NCBI RefSeq assembly: GCF_000018045.1 | Contig: NC_009792.1 | Span: 3,410,001 to 3,474,000 of the forward strand | Direction of reading: 5' to 3' | Source: Citrobacter koseri ATCC BAA-895 | GTDB taxonomy: Bacteria > Pseudomonadota > Gammaproteobacteria > Enterobacterales > Enterobacteriaceae | DNA length: 64,000 bases | Shown here: piece after piece, positions 50,790-59,936 of the stretch | Layout of the letters: the number at the start of each line of letters is the position of its first letter | Position numbering within the stretch: position 1 is the first letter of the stretch | The notes under the pieces: generated by a model | What the model was told of the DNA's origin: nothing | The model's input: only the letters and a program-made list of their open reading frames with translations | The model's database searches: none | Made by a program: the position numbers and the translations under genes

Positions 50790-51827
50790 ATGAAAATAAA
50801 AATGATTTCACTTATTCTACTGACGGGGATGACAACCTCCTCATATGCGATGAGTATCTATAATAAAGATGGAAATACGCTGGATATTTATGGCCGTGTG
50901 GAAGGTAAAATTGCCAGCGGAGAAAACTCTTATGCCGGAAGCGAAACGCGAACGAATCTGGGTGGCCGTCTGGGGATTTACCTCACCCGGGATTTAGATT
51001 TTATCCCCGAGACAAAGATCGTAGGCCGTCTGGAATGGCAGGTGCGAACCGAAAAAAACGACAGCAATACCGGGGATAGCGATTTAAAAGCGCGCTACTC
51101 CTATATTGGTTTGTCCAATAAAACCTGGGGCGAACTGATTGTCGGCAGGACCAAAAACCCGTTGTATCAGGTCATGAAAATGACTGATAAATATAAAAAC
51201 TTTACGCCGAATATTTACAGCTACGGCATCACCACCATTGATGACTCCTACCAGTTCAACCGCCAGGACGGCACCGTACAATGGAATGCTAAATTTGCAG
51301 GCAATGAGATACAGCTGGCGTGGGTCGCGGGCAATGGCAGCAGTAATGAAGCTCTGGATTATGGCGCAATGGCCAGTTACAGAAACACGCTCAGACTGGG
51401 GGATTTCAGACTCACACCGGCGATTGCCGCCAGCCGTTATAAACGCCAGGATGGCGTAAAAACCACCGATGGCCGGAATCAAAACGACCAGATCATGGCA
51501 GGCTTGCAGCTCAGCTATAAGAACGTTGAAGCCGCCGTCACCGCATTACGCACATCCATTGCGCGCGATAATAAAAGCGACAATGACTTTAAAGGCATGG
51601 ATTCATTACTGTCCTGGAAATACGGTAAATTTAAATTCCTTACCGGTTACAGTTTCCTGGATGAGAAAGATAAATCCGTCTATGAAAAAGAGGACTGGCG
51701 TGTCGAAACACAAATAACATTAGCCGATGATACCTGGTTATCATTTACTTACGATAAAGCCTTCGCCAATAAAAACCAAAAAGTCAATGATGACGCGCTC
51801 ATCGTTGGACTCCGCTATGACTTTTGA
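50790..51827 (+). CDS. Outer-membrane porin, OmpC/OmpF-like general porin fold
   Basis: The 345-residue precursor starts at ATG 50790 with GGGGA upstream and a signal peptide ending TSSYA. It begins with NKDGNTLDIYGRVEGKI, which is the general enterobacterial porin start, and ends in the outer-membrane signature LIVGLRYDF with C-terminal Phe. The motif YIGLSNKTWGELIVGRTKNP matches the L3-preceding region of trimeric porins. Overall it is far from OmpC/OmpF. The gene is 11 bp upstream of the SGNH-type gene and probably serves uptake of the substrate of this cluster. Confidence 0.85.
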   Translation: MKIKMISLILLTGMTTSSYAMSIYNKDGNTLDIYGRVEGKIASGENSYAGSETRTNLGGRLGIYLTRDLDFIPETKIVGRLEWQVRTEKNDSNTGDSDLKARYSYIGLSNKTWGELIVGRTKNPLYQVMKMTDKYKNFTPNIYSYGITTIDDSYQFNRQDGTVQWNAKFAGNEIQLAWVAGNGSSNEALDYGAMASYRNTLRLGDFRLTPAIAASRYKRQDGVKTTDGRNQNDQIMAGLQLSYKNVEAAVTALRTSIARDNKSDNDFKGMDSLLSWKYGKFKFLTGYSFLDEKDKSVYEKEDWRVETQITLADDTWLSFTYDKAFANKNQKVNDDALIVGLRYDF

Positions 51828-51837
51828 CAGGTGATTT

Positions 51838-52614
51838 ATGAAAAGAATAATGCAGTTATCCCTTGCATCAACTTTTTTATTTGGCAGTTTATGTGTGCAT
51901 GCTGATGCGCTATTAGCGCCCTCACCCTATGCAAAAATAGAGGGGGATAATAAAATTGTCGCGCTGTATGGCAACTCGTTTACGTTCTATAACAACAATA
52001 TTAATACCCGGTTGCGGGATCTGACGCGTTCTTTACTACCGAACCACGCGAAAGGGTATAAGTATCGAGGGATCACCATCTCAAGCGGTCATTTAGGCTG
52101 GCAAATTCATAATCTCGCCTATCAGAATACATTGCAAAAATGGGACGTTGTCATCTTGCAAGGCAACTCCACGGAGACGATCTCACAGAAAGAGAGCACC
52201 CGGCAGAATTTCATCGAATCCGCGACAAAAATGGCGGATATGGCGCATCAGGCAGGTTCAAAAGTCGTGTACTTCATGACCTGGGCAAAGCGGGATCAAC
52301 CAGAGGATATACAGAAACTTGCTGACGCCTATGTTTCCATTGCGCAGAAAACTGGCGGCTATGTCGCGCCGGTCGGCCTGGCTTTTGAAAAAGCGCGTAA
52401 AGCACACCCGGAAATTAATCTTTATTACCACGATGGCGTACACCCTTCCATTGCAGGAACCTATTTAGCCGCCTGTGTGTTCTTTGCCACGCTGTATAAC
52501 CAGTCGCCAGTGGGCGGAGCGCTGCCCGTAGACACGGATATGACCCCAGCCACCGCAAAAGCATTGCAGCAGATTGCGTGGGAAACCGTCAGCGAGTTTC
52601 AGAAATCATCATAG
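51838..52614 (+). CDS. Periplasmic SGNH/GDSL-type hydrolase-like protein
   Basis: The 258-residue precursor has a signal peptide ending CVHAD, so it should be periplasmic. SGNH blocks are seen: VALYGNSFTFYNN (block I, with Asn for the usual Asp of GDS, Ser present), SGHLGWQIHNLAY (block II Gly), VILQGNSTE (block III Asn) and YYHDGVHPSIAGTYLAA (block V Asp-x-x-His). It could cleave an ester or acyl group from an incoming compound. AGGTGA is directly upstream. I do not know its substrate. Confidence 0.75.
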   Translation: MKRIMQLSLASTFLFGSLCVHADALLAPSPYAKIEGDNKIVALYGNSFTFYNNNINTRLRDLTRSLLPNHAKGYKYRGITISSGHLGWQIHNLAYQNTLQKWDVVILQGNSTETISQKESTRQNFIESATKMADMAHQAGSKVVYFMTWAKRDQPEDIQKLADAYVSIAQKTGGYVAPVGLAFEKARKAHPEINLYYHDGVHPSIAGTYLAACVFFATLYNQSPVGGALPVDTDMTPATAKALQQIAWETVSEFQKSS

Positions 52615-52626
52615 CTGGTTTGGTTG

Positions 52627-52954
52627 CCCGATGGCGCAAGCTTATCGGGCCTACAATCTCACCACACCGTAGTACCGTAGGCCGGATAAGGCGAAGCCGC
52701 CATCCGGCATTACCCGCACCACACCGTAGTACCGTAGGCCGGATAAGGCGAAGCCACCATCCGGCATTACCCGCACCACACCGTAATACCGTAGGCCGGA
52801 TAAGGCGAAGCCGTCATCCGGCATTACTACCGGGCATCCCTGCCCGTTTTTAACTCAGTACCGTAGGCCGGATAAGGCGAAGCCGCCATCCGGCATTACC
52901 CGCACCACACCGTAGTACCGTAGGCCGGATAAGGCGAAGCCGTCATCCGGCATT
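52627..52954. repeat. REP/BIME array
   Basis: Five near-identical REP units (GTAGGCCGGATAAGGCGAAG with CC-CATCCGGCATTAC) start at about 52677, 52734, 52791, 52863 and 52920, in one orientation, after a variant unit at 52627-52658. Linkers are mostly CCGCACCACACCGTAGTACC. Units three and five are followed by the same terminator-bearing segment because of a tandem duplication. Confidence 0.92.
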
Positions 52955-52986
52955 ACTACCGGGCATCCCTGCCCGTTTTTAACTCA
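52729..52986. repeat. 129-bp tandem duplication reaching a stop codon
   Basis: 52729-52857 and 52858-52986 are the same 129-bp sequence with about two mismatches. Each holds two REP units and the hairpin CGGGCATCCCTGCCCG with its T-run and AACTCA. The second copy ends in the TGA stop of the TonB-receptor gene; the first is a spare copy. Confidence 0.9.
52960..52981 (-). terminator. Terminator of the TonB-receptor gene
   Basis: The hairpin CGGGCA-TCCC-TGCCCG lies directly after the stop codon of the receptor gene (minus strand). In this direction AAAAA precedes the stem and no long T-run follows; on the plus strand a T-run follows, so it works better for rightward transcription from the SGNH gene. 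The same hairpin occurs once more at about 52831-52852. Confidence 0.6.
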
Positions 52987-55194
52987 GAAGTCGTAATTAA
53001 CAGACAGCTTCAGGGTACGCGGTTCGCCACGGAACACATATACGCCATCGTAGTCGGATACGCCAGACCAGTATTGCTCGTTGGTGACGTTATCCACCCC
53101 TAAACGCCATACCATCTCATTCTGCTCCTGGTTTACGCGCATCCGGTAACGAACGCCGAGGTTAAGCGTGGTGTAACTGTCCAGCTTCTTCTCATTGGCG
53201 GCGCCGTCATACTGCGAGCCGGTGTGATTCAGTCGCGCTGTAGCGGTCAGCCCATCAACCTGCCGGATATCATATTCAGCACCGAGAACGGCGGTGAAAC
53301 GTGGAGTACCGGAAGCATCATTCCCCTGGTTGACGCCATCCTGCGTTTTGGTCAGTTTCGGCTGTAACCAGGTCGCACTGCTGTTCAGACGCAGACCGTA
53401 GACCGGCTCACCAAACAGGTTAACTTCCACACCCCGGTTACGCTGCTCGCCATCGGTCGAATATTCCTGCGTCGTCTCGTTCTTAATCACGGACGGTTTC
53501 TTAATCTCAAACAGCGCCAGGCTACCGCCGACGGTGCCGAAATCAATTTTCACGCCCACTTCATTTTGCTTAGAGTGCAGAATACCGATGCTTTTACCGT
53601 AATCCGGCGACTCCTGATCGGTAATGTTTTCACCCGGCTGTAATGCCTCGGTGTGGTTGGCATACAGTGACACCGTGTCCCACGGCTTATATACGATACC
53701 GTAGGTCGGCATCCATCGACTTTCCGTATAGCGAGAAGCAGTGTCTTCTTCACCGGTCGCATTGCTGTAGTTACGCACCACCACTTTCTGATTACGCGCG
53801 GCGACGGTCAGCAGCACCTGGTCATCAAAGAATCCCAGCGTATCACTGAGGAGATAACCCTGAGTACGGTTTCGGGAGGTTGTCAGCGGATCGTGATAGT
53901 TGCCGCCGGCGAGATCCCACTGCGGCATTGGCACATCATGGTTGTCATAGATATTGGTCATGGAGCCAGGGTTGGCCCAGTTCATACGCCATGCCGTTTT
54001 ATCGCGTTTGATCACCGCCGAATAGCCCAGGTTCACCTTATGGCTGACCGACCAGGTATCAAATTCGCCGCGAATACCCGCCATACTGCTGAACGCGTCA
54101 ATAATACGGTTGGTATACAGCACATTGACGACAGCATCACCCGATCTGTTCAGTAATTTTGGCGCGGTATAAATCCCGGTTTCATGCGCATGTTGCGCCC
54201 CGGCGCCGCCGTAGACCGTCCAGTTATTCAGGATGTCGTATTCAGCGCGCGCCATACCGAACTGGTTGGTAATATCACTGTAGCCCCACTTCTGGCTGTA
54301 GTTATCCGTGTTGTTCGGTACATCCGGCACGAAATCGACGCCGCTTAAGTTAATCCCCATCGTCCCGCCGTGGAATGTCTTTTTCTGGGCGGCGACATCC
54401 AGCGAGGAGCGCAGTTTATCGCCGCGATAATCCAGCCCGAGGGCGGCCAGCGTCGTGCGCTTTTTCTCGTTATCAACGGCGGTTTCGCCTTCACGATGCA
54501 GAATGTTTACTCGCGCGCCAAACTGATTGTTATCGCCAAAACGACGACCGGCATCCAGCGTGGTGCCTACCTGAGTTGAAGAGGTGTAATCCACTCCCAG
54601 GCGGGTCAGCGGCAGGTCATCAGCATGTTTCGGCTCCATGTTGACCATACCGCCCACGCCGGAACTTGCCGCGCCGTTCACGAAAGAGCTGGCGCCTTTA
54701 AACACTTCCACGCGCTCAAACAGCGAAGCATCCACAACCTGACGCGGCAGCACGCCAGCCAGGCCGCCCCAGGTCACGTCATCCCCCGCCAGCTCAAAGC
54801 CGCGAATACGATAGTTTTCTGAGAAGTTCCCGTATCCCTGTACGGGCTGTACTGCGGCGTCGTTTTTCAGCACCTCGCCGATGGTCTTCGCCTGCTGGTC
54901 TTCCACCAGTTTTGAGGTGTAACCGATAACGTTAAACGGCACATCCATCGCTTTTTGTTCGCCCAGAACCCCCAGTCGTCCTCCGTGGGCAACCTGCCCC
55001 TCCAGGAACGCGGGCACCTGCGCGTCGCCACCGGCTTTAAAACCACTGTTTGCGGATTTGGCCTCAACGACCATCGTATCTTCTTTCCCGGTAGTGTCTT
55101 CTGCTGCGTAAACACCGTGAGCGGCGGCACCAATCGCGAATGCCAGCAAGGATTTTTGCAGAGAATAATTATTTTTTGCGCTGCTTTTCATCAT
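52984..55194 (-). CDS. TonB-dependent siderophore receptor
   Basis: About 736 residues with a signal peptide (LAFAIGAAAHGVYAAED), a TonB box-like DTMVVEA, a plug domain (DVPFNVIGYTSKLVEDQQAKTIGEVLKNDAAVQP, the siderophore-receptor signature) and a 22-strand barrel that ends LKLSVNYDF with C-terminal Phe. The class resembles hydroxamate receptors (FhuE/FoxA/FcuA-like), but the ligand cannot be read. Several Met codons occur at the start (55203, 55194, 55191); I use 55194. The Fur-like palindrome at 55361-55387 lies 170 bases upstream. Confidence 0.93.
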   Translation of the reverse strand: MMKSSAKNNYSLQKSLLAFAIGAAAHGVYAAEDTTGKEDTMVVEAKSANSGFKAGGDAQVPAFLEGQVAHGGRLGVLGEQKAMDVPFNVIGYTSKLVEDQQAKTIGEVLKNDAAVQPVQGYGNFSENYRIRGFELAGDDVTWGGLAGVLPRQVVDASLFERVEVFKGASSFVNGAASSGVGGMVNMEPKHADDLPLTRLGVDYTSSTQVGTTLDAGRRFGDNNQFGARVNILHREGETAVDNEKKRTTLAALGLDYRGDKLRSSLDVAAQKKTFHGGTMGINLSGVDFVPDVPNNTDNYSQKWGYSDITNQFGMARAEYDILNNWTVYGGAGAQHAHETGIYTAPKLLNRSGDAVVNVLYTNRIIDAFSSMAGIRGEFDTWSVSHKVNLGYSAVIKRDKTAWRMNWANPGSMTNIYDNHDVPMPQWDLAGGNYHDPLTTSRNRTQGYLLSDTLGFFDDQVLLTVAARNQKVVVRNYSNATGEEDTASRYTESRWMPTYGIVYKPWDTVSLYANHTEALQPGENITDQESPDYGKSIGILHSKQNEVGVKIDFGTVGGSLALFEIKKPSVIKNETTQEYSTDGEQRNRGVEVNLFGEPVYGLRLNSSATWLQPKLTKTQDGVNQGNDASGTPRFTAVLGAEYDIRQVDGLTATARLNHTGSQYDGAANEKKLDSYTTLNLGVRYRMRVNQEQNEMVWRLGVDNVTNEQYWSGVSDYDGVYVFRGEPRTLKLSVNYDF

Positions 55195-55360
55195 TAATCT
55201 CATGAATACAAGGACACGAAAAAACCCGTTTAAAATGGGGTTTTATTGAATGAAACCCGAACAAAAATGCTCGTTTTATGTATGGGAAGGGTTTTCCATA
55301 TATATGTTCTGTGTCCATCCTTGATACGAAGAATAATCACCGAAACCCGCACAGCCGACA

Positions 55361-55387
55361 TGATAATGAGAGTAAAACTCATTATCA
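55361..55387. promoter_or_regulatory. Fur-like palindrome upstream of the TonB receptor
   Basis: TGATAATGAG (55361-55370) is exactly inverted in CTCATTATCA (55378-55387) with a 7-base centre. TGATAAT and ATTATCA are the half-sites of Fur boxes, although the spacing is wider than in the standard 19-bp site. It lies between the receptor and LacI-family genes and fits iron control of the receptor. Confidence 0.7.
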
Positions 55388-55438
55388 ATGTTATTTAGAT
55401 TTTTCATTGTGTGAACAACGGTTACGGGATTTATGGCA

Positions 55439-55466
55439 TTGACACGATTAGCTGTAACGTTACACT
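55439..55466 (+). promoter_or_regulatory. Promoter and operator of the LacI-family gene
   Basis: TTGACA (55439-55444), 16 bases and TACACT (55461-55466) form a promoter core. The perfect palindrome TGTAACGTTACA (55453-55464) overlaps it, as expected for autorepression. The same palindrome occurs at 61091-61102. Confidence 0.7.
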
Positions 55467-55547
55467 AAACCGTTGTAGTTTATACTCTGCTATCCAGATG
55501 GCGATACTGAATGAGCCGCCATTCACCGATTGCTGCAAAGGAGATGT

Positions 55548-56600
55548 ATGGCAAACATTCGAGATGTCGCAAAGCATGCGGGCGTTTCCGTCAGCACGGT
55601 GTCCAATGTGCTTAACGGCCGCGCCGATCAAATGCGCCCGGAAACGCTGGCGCGCATTCAGCAAAGCATGCAAACGCTCAACTATTTCCCCAACCGGGTC
55701 GCCCAGCAACTCAAAACGGGGCAGGCAAAAATGATCGGGTTGCTGGTGCCATCCATCGTGAACCCCAGCTTTGCGGCACTGGCGCGTGAAGTGGATCTGG
55801 CCGCCAAAAAACACCTCTACCGTGTGCTGATCGGCAACACCTATCGCCAAATCGAAGAAGAAGAAGCGTTTCTGGAAGATATGTTTGCTCATGGCGTTCG
55901 CGGGATTATTGTGGCCGCCTGTGATATCGAAAAGCCGCATTTCGCCCGCGCGGCGGCGCAGGGCATGATAATGGTGAACTACGATGGCCGTATGCCTGCA
56001 AGCGTTGACTCTGGCGGTTTCGCGCTGGACAGCGTGTCGATGGATAACGTTGAGGCGGGCCGAATGGCGGCAGAGCATCTTATCGCGCGCGGGTGTCGCC
56101 GCCTCGCGTTTGCGACCGTCGCAGGGATGACCCCCAGCCGCGCGCATAAAATAGAAGGCTTTCTCAGCGCGGTACGCCAGCACAACATGTATCGTGAAGG
56201 GATGATCATCGAAGGAAAAGCGATGGCCGCCTACGGAGATACCGAAATGACCGAACTGGGCCGTTCTCTGGCGCAAACCCTCTGCCAGCAATCCCTTCGT
56301 CCTGACGGCATCGTCGCCATTAACGATGCGCTTGGCATTGGTTTGATGAGTGGTTTGCACGAAGCCCGCATCCGCGTACCGGAAGAGATCTCTCTCGTCG
56401 GTATCGACAATATTTCACTCTCTGGCCTGGTTTACCCCGGCCTGACCTCCATTATGCCGCCGCTCACGGAGATGGCGGACGTGATGGTTGAGCGCCTGAT
56501 CGCCCGAATAGAGACTCCGGCAATCCCTCCCGACGAGTTTTTGTTTCCCCCTTCCCTGGTATGCCGACAATCGGTGCGGGAAGCGGAAAATATACGATGA
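55548..56600 (+). CDS. LacI-family transcriptional regulator
   Basis: The 350-residue protein has the LacI HTH and hinge (ANIRDVAKHAGVSVSTVSNVLNG, then RVAQQLKTGQAKMIGLLVPS) followed by a periplasmic-binding-protein-like ligand domain (MIMVNYDGRMPA, DGIVAINDALGIGLM, SLVGIDNI). AAAGGAGA precedes the ATG at 55548. It faces the sugar-acid operon convergently, and the shared TGTAACGTTACA sites suggest it represses itself and the TRAP operon. Effector unknown. Confidence 0.93.
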   Translation: MANIRDVAKHAGVSVSTVSNVLNGRADQMRPETLARIQQSMQTLNYFPNRVAQQLKTGQAKMIGLLVPSIVNPSFAALAREVDLAAKKHLYRVLIGNTYRQIEEEEAFLEDMFAHGVRGIIVAACDIEKPHFARAAAQGMIMVNYDGRMPASVDSGGFALDSVSMDNVEAGRMAAEHLIARGCRRLAFATVAGMTPSRAHKIEGFLSAVRQHNMYREGMIIEGKAMAAYGDTEMTELGRSLAQTLCQQSLRPDGIVAINDALGIGLMSGLHEARIRVPEEISLVGIDNISLSGLVYPGLTSIMPPLTEMADVMVERLIARIETPAIPPDEFLFPPSLVCRQSVREAENIR

Positions 56601-56638
56601 GAATAACGCGAGAAGAACGTCGCGTTCTTCTCGTCTTC

Positions 56639-57058
56639 TCAGAGTAATGTCGGGCCGACGGTGAGGAGAATATTGGCAAAACGGCGGGTTTCGCCTGACG
56701 CAATCACCAGCAGCGTATCCGATGATTTCGCCAGCGCGTAAAACGCATTTCGCTCAACATGAGCAAGTTCCGTCATTTCTGAAAGCAGACCACGGTATTC
56801 ACGCTCAATCGTGTTATCAAATTCAGCCGGGCTCGTCATTAACGTCGCTTTCTCTACGTTAATATAGCCAAGAATTTTCTCCAGAATCATCACGCTGCCA
56901 ATTAAGCCGGGAGAAAAGTTAAGCCAGATAATACGTGCCTGCGGTGACGAGTTGGTCAGGAAAGAGTAATTCGCGTCCGCGATCAGAATATTGGCTTTAT
57001 GACCGCACTGCGCCAATGCCTGTAATAAATCAGGATGAATAATATCTGACTTTATCAT
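56639..57058 (-). CDS. RbsD/FucU-family sugar mutarotase
   Basis: The 139-residue protein has the RbsD/FucU features: HPDLLQALAQCGHKANILIADANY near the start, with the conserved His after Gly, and the C-terminal GETRRFANILLTVG, comparable to GERGLYANLLLTKG of FucU. Members interconvert the ring forms of ribose or fucose. It is the last gene of the TRAP-SDR operon, 45 bp after the dehydrogenase, and probably speeds sugar anomer conversion for it. Confidence 0.85.
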   Translation of the reverse strand: MIKSDIIHPDLLQALAQCGHKANILIADANYSFLTNSSPQARIIWLNFSPGLIGSVMILEKILGYINVEKATLMTSPAEFDNTIEREYRGLLSEMTELAHVERNAFYALAKSSDTLLVIASGETRRFANILLTVGPTLL

Positions 57059-57103
57059 AAAGAGTCCCTTTTAACTCAGGCGGGTTTTACAACCCGCCCG
57101 CTT

Positions 57104-57868
57104 TTACGCCCGATAAATACCGCCATTAATATCAATCGTCGCACCGGAGACGAAACCATCATATTCAGAGGCGAGGAAACAGATCACCCGGGCGACATCT
57201 TCAGGCGTACCGGCGCGCCCCAAAGGAATAGCCTGAATCGTCTGGTCGGCAGAGGCCTGCGTCGTATGCTGATTATGAAAACGGGTGCCCAGAATCAATC
57301 CTGGGGCCACGGCGTTCACCCGAATGCCAGATTCGCCCAGTTCGGCGGCAAGTGAGCGCGTCCAGGTCAAGACGGCGCCTTTCGTGGTGGAATAAACCAG
57401 AGAGCCAGCATGGCCGCCGGAACGACCGGCTAATGACGCCAGATTCACAATGCTCGCCCCATCTGGCGAGGCTTTCAGCCAGGGTAACGCCTGCTGGGTG
57501 ACATTGAGCATCGTGGTCATATTCACGTCAATAACGGTACGCCAGAACTGTGGTTCGATCTCGCCGAGCCATTTTCGGGCGATAATTCCACCGACGTTAT
57601 TCACCAGAATATCAATGCCGCCAAGAAACGCCGCGCCCTGCGCAACGCACCGCGCGGCATCTTCCTCATTCGTTAAATCAGCATAACCGCAAGCCGCCCG
57701 GCCTCCCTTTTGCTCCGCAATGGCCATTAATTCTCGTGGGCCTTCTTCGCCGCTGAAATAATGAATATAGATATCACATCCGGCCTCAATTAATTTTCTG
57801 GCCGTTTCTTTACCAATACCCTGTTCCGCACCGGTAATAAAAACTTTTTTACCCACTAATGATCCCAT
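57104..57868 (-). CDS. Short-chain dehydrogenase/reductase
   Basis: This 254-residue SDR oxidoreductase of the classical type has cofactor motif TGAEQGIG near residue 12, NNVGG near 90, the catalytic Ser in NLASLAG and YSTTK (Tyr and Lys). It ends DINGGIYRA. The ATG at 57868 has GTGGAG upstream. In this operon it is likely to oxidise a sugar or lactol after mutarotation. Cofactor preference cannot be told with certainty from the sequence. Confidence 0.92.
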   Translation of the reverse strand: MGSLVGKKVFITGAEQGIGKETARKLIEAGCDIYIHYFSGEEGPRELMAIAEQKGGRAACGYADLTNEEDAARCVAQGAAFLGGIDILVNNVGGIIARKWLGEIEPQFWRTVIDVNMTTMLNVTQQALPWLKASPDGASIVNLASLAGRSGGHAGSLVYSTTKGAVLTWTRSLAAELGESGIRVNAVAPGLILGTRFHNQHTTQASADQTIQAIPLGRAGTPEDVARVICFLASEYDGFVSGATIDINGGIYRA

Positions 57869-57985
57869 TTCATACTCCACTTATTCAGATTTAAACATCG
57901 CCAGGCGATAACCTGTCGCGTTACTGCCATTTTCAGCGCGCGGACATCCCCGCCACTGAGCGTGGCGAATATCCGTAATGAATAA

Positions 57986-59860
57986 TCAGTAGCCTGCCAG
58001 TCCAGGCAACCAGGTGGTTAATGGCGGCGCCATCGCCACAATGATGATGCCGACGAAAACAACCGCCAGATATTTCGCCATTGGCCGAATAACATGTTTC
58101 ATCTCCACGCCGCAGATGGCGCAGGTGGTATACAGCCCTAATCCAATCGGCGGTGAAAATAAGCCAAAGCCCATCGCCAGAATCATGACAATACCGAAAT
58201 GCAGCGGGTTAAATCCAAGCTGAATGGCGATTGGCACCAGGATAGGGGCGAAAATGATCAACGCTGGCGCACCTTCCAGAACCGCGCCAAAGATAATCAG
58301 AATCACAATGGTCAACAGCAGGAACAGCCAGGCGCCCTGCTCCATTCCAATCCCCACCAGCAGTTCAGCAATTTGCTGCGGAATCATCTGTATCGTCAGC
58401 GCATAAGAAAGGCTGGTCGCGCAGGCGACGATGAACAGCAGTACGCCGGACATGGCCGCGATATCAATAAACATTTTTACCGTCGCTTTCAGCGTCAGCT
58501 CGCGAAACGCCAGGCGACCGACAACGATGGCGTAAATCACCGCAAAGGCGGAGATTTCTGTCGAGGTGGCAATCCCCATCATCACCCCACGGCCAATCAT
58601 AAAGATCATGACCAGCCCCACGGCGGCGCCAAGGTAGAGCTGCGCACGCGGGCGTAAAACCGGGTAAGCCTCGCTGACGTTAATTTTTCCGCCAAAACGG
58701 TTGGCCGCGATCATCAGCAGTACCAGCAGGCAGACGGCGGGAACCAGGCCGGCGATAAACAGCGCGCCGATGGAGATATTCGCCACAAACCCCATCACGA
58801 TCAGGTTTACGCACGGAGGAATGGTCTCCGCCATCACCGCCGATGCGGCGAACACTCCTGCGGCCTCTTCGCTGTCCTGCTTAGCGCGACGCACCGCAGG
58901 CATCAAGACACCGCCCACCGCGGCGACATCCGCCAGTTTGGAACCGGAAATCCCGGAGAAGAAGGCCATCGACAGCACGGTCGTCATGTTTAACCCGCCG
59001 CGAAAGCGCCCCATCCCGCGCACAATCAGCTCAACCAGACGCGTTGACATCCCGTTGATTTCCATTGCCGCCCCGGCAAGTAAAAAGAACGGAATCGCCA
59101 GCAGAACGAAGTGATCCACCCCGGCGGCAACCTGCTGAGAGAAAAAGACAAACGGTAACGACGGATCGCAAATAAAGAACACCATTGCGGACATGCCCAG
59201 CGTAAACGCGATAGGCACACCGGCCAGGATACCCAGCGCAAAACAGATCAGCATCAGTCCCGCCGCCGCGCTGGCCGGATCGGCCATCAGCGAGAGTTTC
59301 AGATACCCCAGCGCCGCCAGCACCAGGATTCCGCCGCCGCTGAGCAGAACAACCCGCGCGCGTTCATGCAGCGCATGTTCCAGCGCGGCCACCATCATTA
59401 CCACGGAACCGATCAACACCGGGATAACGTAAATCGTCTGCGGCAGGCCGGTCTCGGTCGTTTGTACCCGCGCGGCCTGCACCAGGTCATAGCTGGAAAT
59501 CACCAGCCCCACCGACACCAGAAACAGCACCCAACGACTGGCGTGGATAACATAAGGGCGCACCTGCTCGGGCAAAAAACGCAGGAACAGATCGACGCCA
59601 ATATGCCCGCCTCTGCCTGTGGACGTGGCCACGCCAAAAAAGACGAGGGCAATCATCAGCGCACGCGCCACCTCTTCCGCCCAGTGAATCGGTGAATGCA
59701 ATGCGTAGCGCCAGATAACGGATGCGAATACCACCAGTACGTTGATAAACAGCACCAGTGCCCCGGCCCAGGATGTTAAGGTCGTTAAGCCTCTGCTCAG
59801 TCGGCCTAACAGCATCAGCAAAGCATTTTCATCCTTTGCTTTCATAGAGATATCTGCCAT
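57986..59860 (-). CDS. TRAP transporter fused permease DctQM
   Basis: The 624-residue inner-membrane protein joins the small DctQ subunit (residues ~1-170, four helices, with WAEEVARALMIALVFFG) to the large DctM subunit (from ~190, about 12 helices, with SGSKLADVAAVGGVLMP and PPCVNLIVMG). TRAP systems use an ion gradient and a periplasmic binding protein to import carboxylates and sugar acids. It lies 76 bp after the binding-protein gene. Confidence 0.95.
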   Translation of the reverse strand: MADISMKAKDENALLMLLGRLSRGLTTLTSWAGALVLFINVLVVFASVIWRYALHSPIHWAEEVARALMIALVFFGVATSTGRGGHIGVDLFLRFLPEQVRPYVIHASRWVLFLVSVGLVISSYDLVQAARVQTTETGLPQTIYVIPVLIGSVVMMVAALEHALHERARVVLLSGGGILVLAALGYLKLSLMADPASAAAGLMLICFALGILAGVPIAFTLGMSAMVFFICDPSLPFVFFSQQVAAGVDHFVLLAIPFFLLAGAAMEINGMSTRLVELIVRGMGRFRGGLNMTTVLSMAFFSGISGSKLADVAAVGGVLMPAVRRAKQDSEEAAGVFAASAVMAETIPPCVNLIVMGFVANISIGALFIAGLVPAVCLLVLLMIAANRFGGKINVSEAYPVLRPRAQLYLGAAVGLVMIFMIGRGVMMGIATSTEISAFAVIYAIVVGRLAFRELTLKATVKMFIDIAAMSGVLLFIVACATSLSYALTIQMIPQQIAELLVGIGMEQGAWLFLLLTIVILIIFGAVLEGAPALIIFAPILVPIAIQLGFNPLHFGIVMILAMGFGLFSPPIGLGLYTTCAICGVEMKHVIRPMAKYLAVVFVGIIIVAMAPPLTTWLPGLAGY

Positions 59861-59936
59861 GTTGGACTCCTTTCATGGGCTTACCGGGTGATACCGCCGA
59901 CCCACCCCAAAACCGGCTGAATCGGCGGCTCACGTA

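Noticed and set aside
52627..52986. Regularly spaced repeats that could suggest a CRISPR array
   Set aside because: The repeats are REP palindromes and the intervening segments are near-identical linkers, not unique spacers; there are no cas genes.
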